Below are positions 34,972 through 42,062 of a DNA stretch of 48,393 nt, piece after piece. The DNA lies in assembly GCA_030602705.1 (NCBI GenBank), contig JAUVZF010000025.1, positions 1 through 48,393 on the forward strand, read 5' to 3'. The stretch's first letter is position 1. The number at the start of each line of letters is the position of its first letter. Below the pieces are notes generated by a model that saw only the letters and a program-made list of their open reading frames with translations, made no database searches and was not told where the DNA came from. The translations under genes were made by a program, and so were the position numbers. The stretch comes from Planctomycetota bacterium (lineage in GTDB: Bacteria > Planctomycetota > Phycisphaerae > FEN-1346).

Positions 34972-35415
34972 ATGAGTGGTTCCGCGGGTATGCCGCCGGC
35001 CAGGAAGCAGGCGCTGATCGCGCGCGGCGAGCAGGCCGTGCTGGTTATCCTGGCGATTGTCGTCGTCGCAGGCGTGGCGTATCGGGCGATTTCATACCTT
35101 CGCCTCGGCCAGCAGCCACTTGAGGTCATCCCGGCCGCGCCGCCCACGTACCGCGTGAACGCCAACGCGGCCGACTGGGTGACGCTGGCGCTGGTGCCGG
35201 GCCTGGGCGAGTCGCTTGCGAAACGGATCGTGGCGCTGCGCCAGGAGCGCGGCGGCCGGTTCGACACGCTCGAGGACCTTGTGGCGGTGCGCGGCATCGG
35301 CGAAAAGAAACTGGCGAAACTGCGACCGTTTCTGTTTGCCGGTCCGGCCGACGCCGCCGGCGAGCCCGTCCAGATGGTCGAGGGGGGCGCACCCGACTCC
35401 GCCAAAGAGCCGTAG
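34972..35415 (+). CDS. membrane-anchored ComEA-like helix-hairpin-helix protein
   Basis: The 147-residue product has one membrane helix (QAVLVILAIVVVAGVAYRAI, about residues 23-42) and a C-terminal helix-hairpin-helix pair: VNANAADWVTLALVPGLGESLAKRIVALRQERGGRFDTLEDLVAVRGIGEKKLAKLRPFL. This is the ComEA/HhH1 type, a DNA-binding fold used in DNA uptake. Here it precedes uvrB, but a separate promoter lies between them. There is no Shine-Dalgarno before ATG 34972. The start coincides with the predicted transcript start, so it may be translated leaderless. An in-frame ATG at 34924 lies upstream of the promoter's -10 and is unlikely. Confidence 0.8.
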   Translation: MSGSAGMPPARKQALIARGEQAVLVILAIVVVAGVAYRAISYLRLGQQPLEVIPAAPPTYRVNANAADWVTLALVPGLGESLAKRIVALRQERGGRFDTLEDLVAVRGIGEKKLAKLRPFLFAGPADAAGEPVQMVEGGAPDSAKEP

Positions 35416-35420
35416 AACCG

Positions 35421-35449
35421 TTGCCGCTTCTCCCCTCCGGTGCTAGAAT
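35421..35449 (+). promoter_or_regulatory. promoter of uvrB-nadC
   Basis: TTGCCG, a 17-base spacer and TAGAAT, 30 bases before the uvrB ATG. Confidence 0.55.
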
Positions 35450-35479
35450 AACCTCTTCGCCAGGCCGCACGGAGCGTCC

Positions 35480-37459
35480 ATGGACCGTTTTGAACTGGTT
35501 TCGGACTTCGAGGCAAAGGGCGACCAGCCCCTGGCCATCGATGCGCTGGTCAAGGGGGTGGAGGCCGGCAAACGCTGCCAGACGCTGCTGGGCGTAACGG
35601 GCAGCGGCAAGACGTTTGCGATGGCCAACGTCATCGAACGGCTGCAGCGGCCGGCGCTCGTCATCAGCCACAACAAGACGCTGGCGGCGCAGTTGTTCAG
35701 CGAGTTCAGGGAGTTCTTTCCGCACAACGCGGTGGCCTACTTCGTGTCGTATTACGATTACTACCAGCCGGAGGCCTACATTCCCGCGCGCGACATCTAC
35801 ATCGAGAAGGACGCATCGATTAACGACGATATCGACCGCCTGCGACTCCAGGCCACCAGCGCCCTCGCGAGCCGCCGAGACGTCGTCATTGTGGCCAGCG
35901 TCTCGTGCATCTACGGACTGGGCGACCCGGAGGACTACGAGGCAATGGTCATCGCCCTGGAGTTAGGCCAGCGGATTGAGAGGGACGACCTTCTGCGGCG
36001 GCTCGTGGATCTTCAGTACGAGCGGAACGACATCGACTTCGGGCGCGGCCGGTTCCGCGTGCGGGGCGACTGCGTGGACGTGCAGCCCGCGTGCGAAGAG
36101 TTCGCCTACCGCATCGAACTGTTCGGCGACCAGGTAGATCGCATCGCGCTCGTGAACCCCACCACGGGCGAGATCCTCGGCGCCGAGCAGCAGTTGTACG
36201 TCTATCCGGCCAAGCACCACGTCATGCCCGAAGACCGCATCGGGCCGGCCTGTATCGGCATCGAACGGGAACTCACGGAGCGGCTGACGGAACTTCGCCG
36301 CGAAGGAAAACTGTTGGAGGCTCAGCGCCTCGAGGCCCGCACCAAGTACGATCTGGAGATGCTCCGCGAAGTCGGTTACTGTGCCGGCATCGAGAACTAC
36401 AGCCGCCACCTCTCAGGCCGCAAGCCCGGCCAACGCCCCTACTGCCTGCTCGATTACTACCCGGACGACTATCTGATGTTCGTCGATGAGAGCCACGCGA
36501 CCGTGCCGCAAATCCGGGCCATGTACGCCGGCGACCGCAGCCGCAAGCAAACCCTCGTCGAGCATGGGTTCCGGCTGCCGTCGGCGCTCGACAACCGGCC
36601 GCTGACGTTCGAGGAATGGGAATCGCTCGCGCGGCAGGTGTTCTTCATCTCCGCGACGCCCGGCGACTGGGAGATCGAAAAGTCGGACGGCGAGGTTGCC
36701 GAGATCCTCATCCGCCCGACAGGGCTCGTGGACCCGCAGATCCGCGTTGAGCCGGCGACCGATCAGGTCCGCCACTGCCTGGCCGAGGTACGCCGGCGCG
36801 CCGAGCGCGGCCAGCGGTCCCTGGTGACCACGCTGACGAAGCGGCTGGCCGAGGACCTGTCGGAGTACTTCCGCCGCGAGGGCATCAAGTGCGAGTATCT
36901 CCACAGCGAGGTCAAGGTGTTCGACCGCAGCGAGATTCTGCGCAACCTGCGCGCCGGAAAGTTCGACGTGGTTGCAGGCGTGAACCTCCTGCGCGAAGGA
37001 CTCGACCTGCCGGAGGTGAGCCTCGTCTGCATCCTCGACGCCGACCGCGAGGGGTTCCTGCGGTCCGATACCAGCCTTCTCCAGACGATCGGCCGCTGCG
37101 CCCGCCACGTCAGTGCCGAGGTCATCCTCTACGCCGACACCGTGACGGGCAGCATGGAGCGCGCCATCGACGAGACACGGCGTCGGCGAGAAAAGCAGAC
37201 CGCCTATAACATCGAACACGGCATCAAGCCGGAGACCATCCGCAAGGCCATCCGCTCCGGCATCGAGGCCGAGATCAAGGGCCGCAGGGCCGCACGCCGC
37301 GCCGTACACCTCAGCGAAAAGGATTTCGCACGGACCGAACTCGTCCGCGAACTCGAAACCGAGATGCACCAGGCGGCCGAACAACTCGAATTCGAACGCG
37401 CCGCCGAACTCAGAGACCGCATTCAGGAACTGCTCCATGAAACCCAAACGACCCGCTAA
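35480..37459 (+). CDS. uvrB: excinuclease ABC subunit B
   Basis: UvrB is the damage-verifying DNA helicase-like ATPase of nucleotide excision repair, loaded by UvrA and cut beside by UvrC. The 659-residue length is normal. The product shows Walker A GVTGSGKT at residues 38-45, the beta-hairpin insert YFVSYYDYYQPEAYIPARD, the DEAD-type box MFVDESH, motif V/VI segments VAGVNLLREGLDLPEVSLV and QTIGRCARH, and a C-terminal UVR domain (MHQAAEQLEFERAAELRDRI) that contacts UvrC. CGGAGCG stands 5-6 bases before the ATG. The 3' end overlaps nadC by 23 bases, implying a two-gene operon. Confidence 0.97.
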   Translation: MDRFELVSDFEAKGDQPLAIDALVKGVEAGKRCQTLLGVTGSGKTFAMANVIERLQRPALVISHNKTLAAQLFSEFREFFPHNAVAYFVSYYDYYQPEAYIPARDIYIEKDASINDDIDRLRLQATSALASRRDVVIVASVSCIYGLGDPEDYEAMVIALELGQRIERDDLLRRLVDLQYERNDIDFGRGRFRVRGDCVDVQPACEEFAYRIELFGDQVDRIALVNPTTGEILGAEQQLYVYPAKHHVMPEDRIGPACIGIERELTERLTELRREGKLLEAQRLEARTKYDLEMLREVGYCAGIENYSRHLSGRKPGQRPYCLLDYYPDDYLMFVDESHATVPQIRAMYAGDRSRKQTLVEHGFRLPSALDNRPLTFEEWESLARQVFFISATPGDWEIEKSDGEVAEILIRPTGLVDPQIRVEPATDQVRHCLAEVRRRAERGQRSLVTTLTKRLAEDLSEYFRREGIKCEYLHSEVKVFDRSEILRNLRAGKFDVVAGVNLLREGLDLPEVSLVCILDADREGFLRSDTSLLQTIGRCARHVSAEVILYADTVTGSMERAIDETRRRREKQTAYNIEHGIKPETIRKAIRSGIEAEIKGRRAARRAVHLSEKDFARTELVRELETEMHQAAEQLEFERAAELRDRIQELLHETQTTR

Positions 37460-38387
37460 TACCATTCCACTCGACCGGTTGAAAGGTCGTGCCCTCGAGA
37501 GCCTTCAGCCGCTCCTCACGCTCGCGCTCGAGGAGGACATCGGCCCGGGCGACCTCACGAGCAACGTCCTCATCAATCACGATGCCATCGGCGAGGCCAA
37601 GTTGGTGGCCAAGGCCGACGGCGTGGCGGCCGGGCTGTTCTGCATCCAGCCGATGTTCAACCGTGTGGACAGCCGCCTTCAGTTTCAACCCAAGGTCGAA
37701 GACGGCGAGCGGGTCAAGCCGGGCGACGTCCTCGGCCGCATCCGCGGCCCCGTGCGCCCGTTGCTGACGGTGGAGCGGACCCTGCTGAATTTCCTCCAGG
37801 CCCTGTCAGGTATCGCGACGCTTACCGCGAAGTTCGTCCAGGCCGCGGCCGGCACGGGGGTCATCATCCTCGACACGCGAAAGACCACCCCCGGCTGGCG
37901 GTACCTGGAGAAGTACGCCGTCCGAATGGGTGGCGCCGTCAACCATCGCACCGGCCTCCACGACGGCGTCCTCATCAAAGACAACCACTTGGCCGTTCGG
38001 GCCCCGCAGCACGTCGGCGAGACCATCGCCGAACTCATCCGCGAGGCCCGTCAGCGCATCTCGCCCGAGATCCCTATCCAGGTCGAGGTCGAGAGCATTG
38101 AGTACCTCGAGGAGATCCTCGCGGCCGAGCCCGACGTCGTCCTGCTGGACAACATGAAACCGGCCGCACTCCGCGAGGCGGTGCGACGGCGCGACCGCTT
38201 GTTTGGGAACAAAGGACCGGCGCTCGAGGCCTCCGGAGGCGTTACGCTGCGCAACATCGCCACCATCGCCGCAACCGGCGTGGATCGCATCAGCGTGGGG
38301 GCGCTGACGCACAGCGCGCCGAACCTCGATGTGTCGCTTGAGGTTCACCCGGCGTCACGGCCCCGTCCCGGCCGGCGCGCGGGGTAA
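37437..38387 (+). CDS. nadC: nicotinate-nucleotide pyrophosphorylase (quinolinate phosphoribosyltransferase)
   Basis: NadC converts quinolinate and PRPP to nicotinate mononucleotide in de novo NAD synthesis. The 316-residue product has the expected EDIGPGDLTS, RTLLNFLQALSGIAT, LDTRKTTPGWRYLEKYAVRMGG with NHRTGLHDGVLIKDNH, VEVESIEYLEEIL and EASGGVTLRNI. It starts inside the last eight codons of uvrB, so its translation is probably coupled. birA follows 35 bases downstream on the same strand and may belong to the transcript. Confidence 0.96.
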   Translation: MKPKRPANTIPLDRLKGRALESLQPLLTLALEEDIGPGDLTSNVLINHDAIGEAKLVAKADGVAAGLFCIQPMFNRVDSRLQFQPKVEDGERVKPGDVLGRIRGPVRPLLTVERTLLNFLQALSGIATLTAKFVQAAAGTGVIILDTRKTTPGWRYLEKYAVRMGGAVNHRTGLHDGVLIKDNHLAVRAPQHVGETIAELIREARQRISPEIPIQVEVESIEYLEEILAAEPDVVLLDNMKPAALREAVRRRDRLFGNKGPALEASGGVTLRNIATIAATGVDRISVGALTHSAPNLDVSLEVHPASRPRPGRRAG

Positions 38388-38422
38388 CGGATTGCAGCCC
38401 GGTTCTTCGGAAAGGAAGGTCC

Positions 38423-39409
38423 GTGGATCCGCTGGTCGGCTTAGCGCTTCGTCGCCGACGTTCGCGGCCGGTCCGTCCGGAGGATCTGGCCGCCGAACTG
38501 GGCGTGCCGCCGCAGCGCATCGTTGCTGCGGTCGATGAGTTAGGCCGCCTGGGGTTTGTCATCGAATCTCATCCGATGCAGGGGCTTCGCCTCGTCGAGG
38601 CGCCGCCGGGGCTGTTTGCGGAGGAAGTGGCGTGCGACCTTGTCGTCTCGCGCATCGGGCGGCGCGTCCGATGTGTGGAGACGACCAGATCCACCAACCA
38701 CCTCGCGTGGGAGGCGGCGGACCGGGAGCAGGACGCGGCTGACGGCTTGGCAATCCTCGCCGAGTACCAGACCGCCGGCCGCGGCCGACGGGGCAACCGC
38801 TGGATCGCCCCGCCGCACACGTCGATTCTTTGCTCGGTGATCGTCTGGGTGCCGCTTACGCCGACTCGGGGGGGACTCCTGACTCGCGCAGCCACCGTCG
38901 CCGTCGCCGAGGCGATCGAACGCGAGTGTCGCCTGAGCGTCGGAATCCGGTGGCCAAACGATCTGGTGGTCGATGACCTGAAGGTTGGCGGCATCCTGGT
39001 CGAAGCGCGGCCGGTTGCCGACGGGACGGGGCCGGCCGTCATCGGCGTCGGCATCAACTGCACGCAGGAGCCGAACGCCTTTCCGCCGGACATCCGCCGC
39101 AGCGCTGCCAGCCTGGCCATGTTCGGAGAGGACGTGGACCGCACCCTGCTGGCCAGGCGGCTGCTCGAGAGGCTGGATCATGCGCTCGGTCACATGGCCG
39201 ACGACGACATCAGCGAACTTCGCCGCCATGCGGCACAGCGGTGCCGAACCCTTGGCCGACGCATTACCGTGAGCGACCGCCACGGCACGTTCAGCGGCGA
39301 GGTGCTGGACCTTGACCCGGACTACGAACTTGTTCTGAGGCTTGCCGAAGGGGGCATCCGCCGCTTCACGGCCATGACAACATGCGTCGTTTCACAAGAC
39401 GGAGTGTAG
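38423..39409 (+). CDS. birA: biotin--[acetyl-CoA-carboxylase] ligase / biotin repressor-type BirA
   Basis: BirA activates biotin to biotinyl-AMP and transfers it to the carrier protein of acetyl-CoA carboxylase. The 328-residue product has an N-terminal winged helix-turn-helix (RPVRPEDLAAELGVPPQRIVAAVDELGRLGF), so it may also repress biotin genes. The catalytic domain has RSTNHLAWE, AEYQTAGRGRRGNRW (ATP/biotin loop), IRWPNDLVVDDLKVGGILVE and VIGVGINC, and there is an SH3-like C-terminal domain (TLGRRITVSDRHGTFSGEVLDLDPDYEL). The start is GTG 38423 after GGAAAGGAAGG. A terminator follows the stop. Confidence 0.95.
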   Translation: MDPLVGLALRRRRSRPVRPEDLAAELGVPPQRIVAAVDELGRLGFVIESHPMQGLRLVEAPPGLFAEEVACDLVVSRIGRRVRCVETTRSTNHLAWEAADREQDAADGLAILAEYQTAGRGRRGNRWIAPPHTSILCSVIVWVPLTPTRGGLLTRAATVAVAEAIERECRLSVGIRWPNDLVVDDLKVGGILVEARPVADGTGPAVIGVGINCTQEPNAFPPDIRRSAASLAMFGEDVDRTLLARRLLERLDHALGHMADDDISELRRHAAQRCRTLGRRITVSDRHGTFSGEVLDLDPDYELVLRLAEGGIRRFTAMTTCVVSQDGV

Positions 39410-39436
39410 GAAAACCGCCCGAAATCCGAGGCGCGC

Positions 39437-39470
39437 GCCGAGGCTGGAGCAGCAATTCTCCTCGGCCTTT
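39437..39470 (+). terminator. Rho-independent terminator after birA
   Basis: Stem GCCGAGG (39437-39443) / CCTCGGC (39460-39466) with a 16-base loop, followed by CTTTCGT. The U-tract is short. Confidence 0.6.
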
Positions 39471-39700
39471 CGTATGGCCGGCTTAGCGCGCAAACTATTG
39501 TACCATAAGGGGTTATGGCGCGAACTAAGGCCCGCGCCAGCAGCACGGACCGCCACCGCATTTGACGGCGGGCCGTTCATCGTTACCTTAAATACTGCAT
39601 CATCATCAAGGGCGGAACCGGCGGTCTTCAACAACCGTCGCCTTTTATGGGCTTGGCCTGTTAGAATGGGTAAAATGGAAATTATAGGAAATCTTGTGAA

Positions 39701-39937
39701 GGTACGGTGTAGTTCGGCCGATAGACATACCGTCCACTGCGTCGATGGCAGACGGCTAGTGGGCAGTCCGGCCTGTCGTACCGCTGCCCGGCGAAGCACG
39801 CCTAAGAAAGGGGTGAGAAGCGATTAGCGCGTAGCAAGGGCAACCGTACGACTACCGCCCTTGGTTTGCAGGCGGCGTTACGAAGGGCTGGGCACGGCAG
39901 TACTAGTAAGGGCCAGTTAAGGAAACCCGATCAGCCC
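39701..39937 (+). ncRNA. candidate structured RNA upstream of the major pilin (unassigned)
   Basis: Five consecutive stems can be drawn in 237 bases: GGTACGGT/ACCGTCC (39701-39708, 39729-39735); CCACT..CGTC/GACG..AGTGG (39734-39762); GGGCAG/CTGCCC (39761-39766, 39784-39789); CAAGGGC/GCCCTTG (39835-39841, 39857-39863); GGGCTG/CAGCCC (39885-39890, 39932-39937). The region is less GC-rich than its surroundings and has no believable coding frame. It ends 34 bases before the pilin ATG, so it may be a leader RNA or a separate transcript. I could not match it to riboswitches, RNase P, tmRNA, SRP or 6S RNA. A -10-like TAGAAT lies at 39662-39667. Confidence 0.45.
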
Positions 39938-39971
39938 CCTGCGGGCGGCAAAGGCACAAGGAGAGATTAAG

Positions 39972-40481
39972 ATGAAGCGTGCGACGAAACAAGGCTTTAC
40001 CCTGGTTGAGATTCTCATTGTCGTGATCATTCTGGGCATCCTGGCGGCGATCGTCATCCCGCAGTTTACGGAGGCGTCGGCCGAGGCACGGGTCAGCAAC
40101 ATAATGACCAACCTCCAGACCATCCGGAGTCAGTTGCTCCTCTACAAGACGCAGCACCTCGAGAACTACCCGCAAAACGGCGTTGATTCGAATGACGACT
40201 TCGTGGCCGAGATGTGCACCTATAGCGACAAGAATGGCGTCACCAAGGTCGCTCCCGCGCCCACCGACAATCCACCCGTCATATACGGCCCGTATCTGAC
40301 GAACATTCCGATTAACTCCATGACCGACACCAGGACGGTGACCGTTGTCACCGGCGCCGCCGACGTCAATCCGAAGGACGAGACGAGTGGCTGGTGGTTC
40401 AACGCCACGACGGGCGAGTTCCGGGCGAACCTCAAGGACATCCGCACTACCAGCGACGGCACGAAACTCAACGAACTGTAA
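39972..40481 (+). CDS. type IV pilin / GspG-like major pseudopilin
   Basis: The 169-residue product has a short basic leader and the prepilin peptidase site KQG|FTLVE (cleavage after Gly8, Glu at mature position 5). A hydrophobic helix (ILIVVIILGILAAIVIPQF) typical of class III pilins and GspG pseudopilins follows, then a soluble domain with late GWWFNATTGEFRANL, a GspG-like end. It would be assembled at the inner membrane into a pilus or secretion pseudopilus by the machinery encoded at 41201-48225 plus genes outside the window. AAGGAGAG precedes the ATG. A strong terminator follows, so the message is probably monocistronic and abundant. Confidence 0.9.
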   Translation: MKRATKQGFTLVEILIVVIILGILAAIVIPQFTEASAEARVSNIMTNLQTIRSQLLLYKTQHLENYPQNGVDSNDDFVAEMCTYSDKNGVTKVAPAPTDNPPVIYGPYLTNIPINSMTDTRTVTVVTGAADVNPKDETSGWWFNATTGEFRANLKDIRTTSDGTKLNEL

Positions 40482-40516
40482 GACAAAACGCTGTGGGTGC
40501 GCAGCGGTGACCGCCA

Positions 40517-40593
40517 GCCTCTTCGTGTAGGGGCGAAGAGGCATGGAGCCGGGGGCAGAGACGCTTGGAGCGTCCGCTGCCCCCGGTGTTTTT
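40517..40593 (+). terminator. double hairpin terminator after the pilin
   Basis: A first hairpin GCCTCTTCG/CGAAGAGGC (40517-40525, 40534-40542) is followed by a stronger stem CCGGGGGCAG/CTGCCCCCGG (40549-40585) and then TGTTTTT (40587-40593): a classical intrinsic terminator. Confidence 0.85.
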
Positions 40594-40673
40594 GACCCTT
40601 GGCCGACAGTTCGTCTCGGCGCCCTCCCGAATGGCCTATCACCCGCTGTCCTAATACTACAACGCTACTTCGT

Positions 40674-40739
40674 GCGCGGCCCGTACGGACCGCGCATGGG
40701 CGAAATCGCCGTTTTCGGCGCGGTCCGTACGGACCGCGC
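40674..40739. repeat. paired 22-bp CGTACG palindromes
   Basis: Two 22-bp inverted repeats occur 22 bases apart. 40674-40695 pairs GCGCGGCCCGT with ACGGACCGCGC (one mismatch); 40718-40739 is perfect, GCGCGGTCCGT with ACGGACCGCGC. A short hairpin GGGCGAAATCGCC lies between. They follow the pilin terminator in otherwise empty sequence. Confidence 0.8.
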
Positions 40740-40855
40740 AAAATGCCCTTGTTGCGTTGTAGTCCTAAGCGGCTCTGAGTCGCAGCATCGCCCTGGGCGC
40801 ACGTGCCTTGGCGCCAAGGAGGGTGGCCTCCAGAGGCCCAAGGAGCACTATCCAG

Positions 40856-41034
40856 GTGGGTGGCAAGTTTTTCTGGCGAGCGCAAGCGGTTGTAGCGCCC
40901 GTACGGTCCATACGGACCCGTACCGGGGGCGGCCGTTGGCGGCGCCGGCCAGGATGCGCCCGTACGGGCGATACAACCACCACAGAAGCCAAGCCGCAGG
41001 AAATCGTCCCATGCCAGAAATCGTTGCCACACCC
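40856..41034 (+). mobile_element. MITE-like element, copy 3 (intact, 8-bp target duplication)
   Basis: This 179-bp element has the same ends as copy 2 (left GTGGGTGGCAAG with TTTTTCTGGCGAGCG; right reverse complement GGGTGTGGCAACGATTTCTGG). Direct repeats CTATCCAG flank it at 40848-40855 and 41035-41042, a different target from copy 2. One internal hairpin has been replaced by CGCCCGTACGG..CCGTACCGGGGGCGG-type sequence and the other by CGCCCGTACGGGCG, so the internal stems vary while the ends are conserved. Confidence 0.85.
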
Positions 41035-41200
41035 CTATCCAGGGGCTGCCCGTTTTAAGCCGGCCAGGGGACCGTGAATCGCTGAAGCCTGGCCGCAGAG
41101 AGTGCCGATAATGCCTTTGGATGGCTCGCAAAGGTAGCAGTGTCTGCGTCCGTTTTTTTGGAGCGGCGCGTCAATCTGGGCCAAATAGGGGAGATGGGAA

Positions 41201-41515
41201 ATGCTTGCAAGGCATCTTCGAGCCATTGCCCACGGGTTGATCCTTGTGTCTGCAATGCTGGCGCTGATTGCGGCTGCTTTGTGGTTCAGGACAGGCCCGT
41301 TGGAATCGCAGGCTCTGGCGCGGCTGAAGGCCCCCTCGACCGATTCCCCCGGCATCCCCGATTCGGGCAAACAGCGACAGGAGATGACGGACCAACTCAA
41401 GGCGCTGAACAATCGTCTCAAGGAAATCGAGGACGGCCTCCGCAACGGCACGTTCGTCATCCAGACAACCGAGCGCAAGGCTCGCGCCGAGACCGGCAGA
41501 GGAGGAAATCCGTGA
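41201..41515 (+). CDS. small single-span membrane protein heading the pilus operon
   Basis: The 104-residue product has an N-terminal hydrophobic helix (GLILVSAMLALIAAALWF, about 12-29) and a charged, probably coiled-coil segment (RQEMTDQLKALNNRLKEIEDGL). No family is recognised. GGGGAGATGGGAA precedes the ATG. Its TGA overlaps the start of the next gene, indicating coupling. Position suggests an accessory pilus-assembly or pilin-like component. It lacks a prepilin cleavage motif, so it is probably not a pilin itself. Confidence 0.65.
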   Translation: MLARHLRAIAHGLILVSAMLALIAAALWFRTGPLESQALARLKAPSTDSPGIPDSGKQRQEMTDQLKALNNRLKEIEDGLRNGTFVIQTTERKARAETGRGGNP

Positions 41516-42039
41516 TGAGAAGGCTACGCCGCATCGCCCGAAGCCAGGCCTTCACAATCGTCGAACTGCTGATCGTGATCGCTGTGCTTGTCATCGCGGC
41601 CGCGATCGTCATTCCGAGCATCGGCTCAGCCGCCGACACGCAGGCCATCAGCGCCGCCAGGGTTCTCGGATCGGACCTGGAGGTAACGCGAAGCCTCGCC
41701 CTGACGACCCAGCAGCCACACTCGCTCGTCTTCAGCCCGGACCTGCGATCCTACAAGGTGCTGGCGAATTACAGCGGCGGGCCGTATGCGTCCGCCGTGG
41801 CCATTCCGCACCCGGTTGTGGCTGGGAAGCAGTTTGAGATGACCCTGTCCCGGCAGGACGGGATGGGTGCCGTGCGGATAGTGGGCCCGACGTTCGGCAG
41901 CAAGACGTATGTCACCTTCAATTCCCAGGGAGAGCCGTCGTCGGGCGGCACCGTGGCGGTCGAATCCGGCCAGGTCGAGATGCAGATATCCGTCGCGGCG
42001 CTTACGGGGGCGGTGACGGTCACGCGTGTTTCGGGTTGA
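41515..42039 (+). CDS. GspH/FimT-like minor pseudopilin
   Basis: The 174-residue product has a basic leader and a prepilin motif SQA|FTIVELLIVI (Ala rather than Gly at -1, Glu at +5). The long hydrophobic helix follows, then a GspH-type region with SAARVLGSDLEVTRSLALTTQQPHSLVFSPDLRSY and a beta-rich C-terminus. Minor pseudopilins of this type sit at the tip of the pseudopilus and start its assembly. A GTG three bases upstream (41512) with GGAGGAAATCC is an equally good start; ATG 41515 is shown. The next gene begins shortly after its stop. Confidence 0.82.
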   Translation: MRRLRRIARSQAFTIVELLIVIAVLVIAAAIVIPSIGSAADTQAISAARVLGSDLEVTRSLALTTQQPHSLVFSPDLRSYKVLANYSGGPYASAVAIPHPVVAGKQFEMTLSRQDGMGAVRIVGPTFGSKTYVTFNSQGEPSSGGTVAVESGQVEMQISVAALTGAVTVTRVSG

Positions 42040-42062
42040 CAGGGGCCGAAAGGGGGCTTGCC

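Larger units (their letters stand above)
40594..41200. other. 607-base intergenic region between the pilin and the pilus operon
   Basis: It holds the paired palindromes (40674-40739), mobile element copy 3 (40856-41034), and, downstream of the element, a hairpin GGCCAGG/CCTGGCC (about 41062-41094). A second possible hairpin CCTTT/AAAGG lies near 41115-41133. A -10-like GATAAT lies near 41107 but I see no convincing -35. No gene is recognised. Confidence 0.6.

Noticed and set aside
39474-39827. 117-codon open frame in the gap before the pilin
   Set aside because: No ribosome site, no recognisable domain, and it runs into the strongly base-paired region, so a structured RNA is the better reading.
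41110-41160. Possible c-di-GMP (GEMM) riboswitch: CGCAAAGG followed by GGTAGC upstream of the pilus operon
   Set aside because: The two fragments overlap each other, the GGGCAAACC-like first strand is missing, and the order and spacing do not fit the class.
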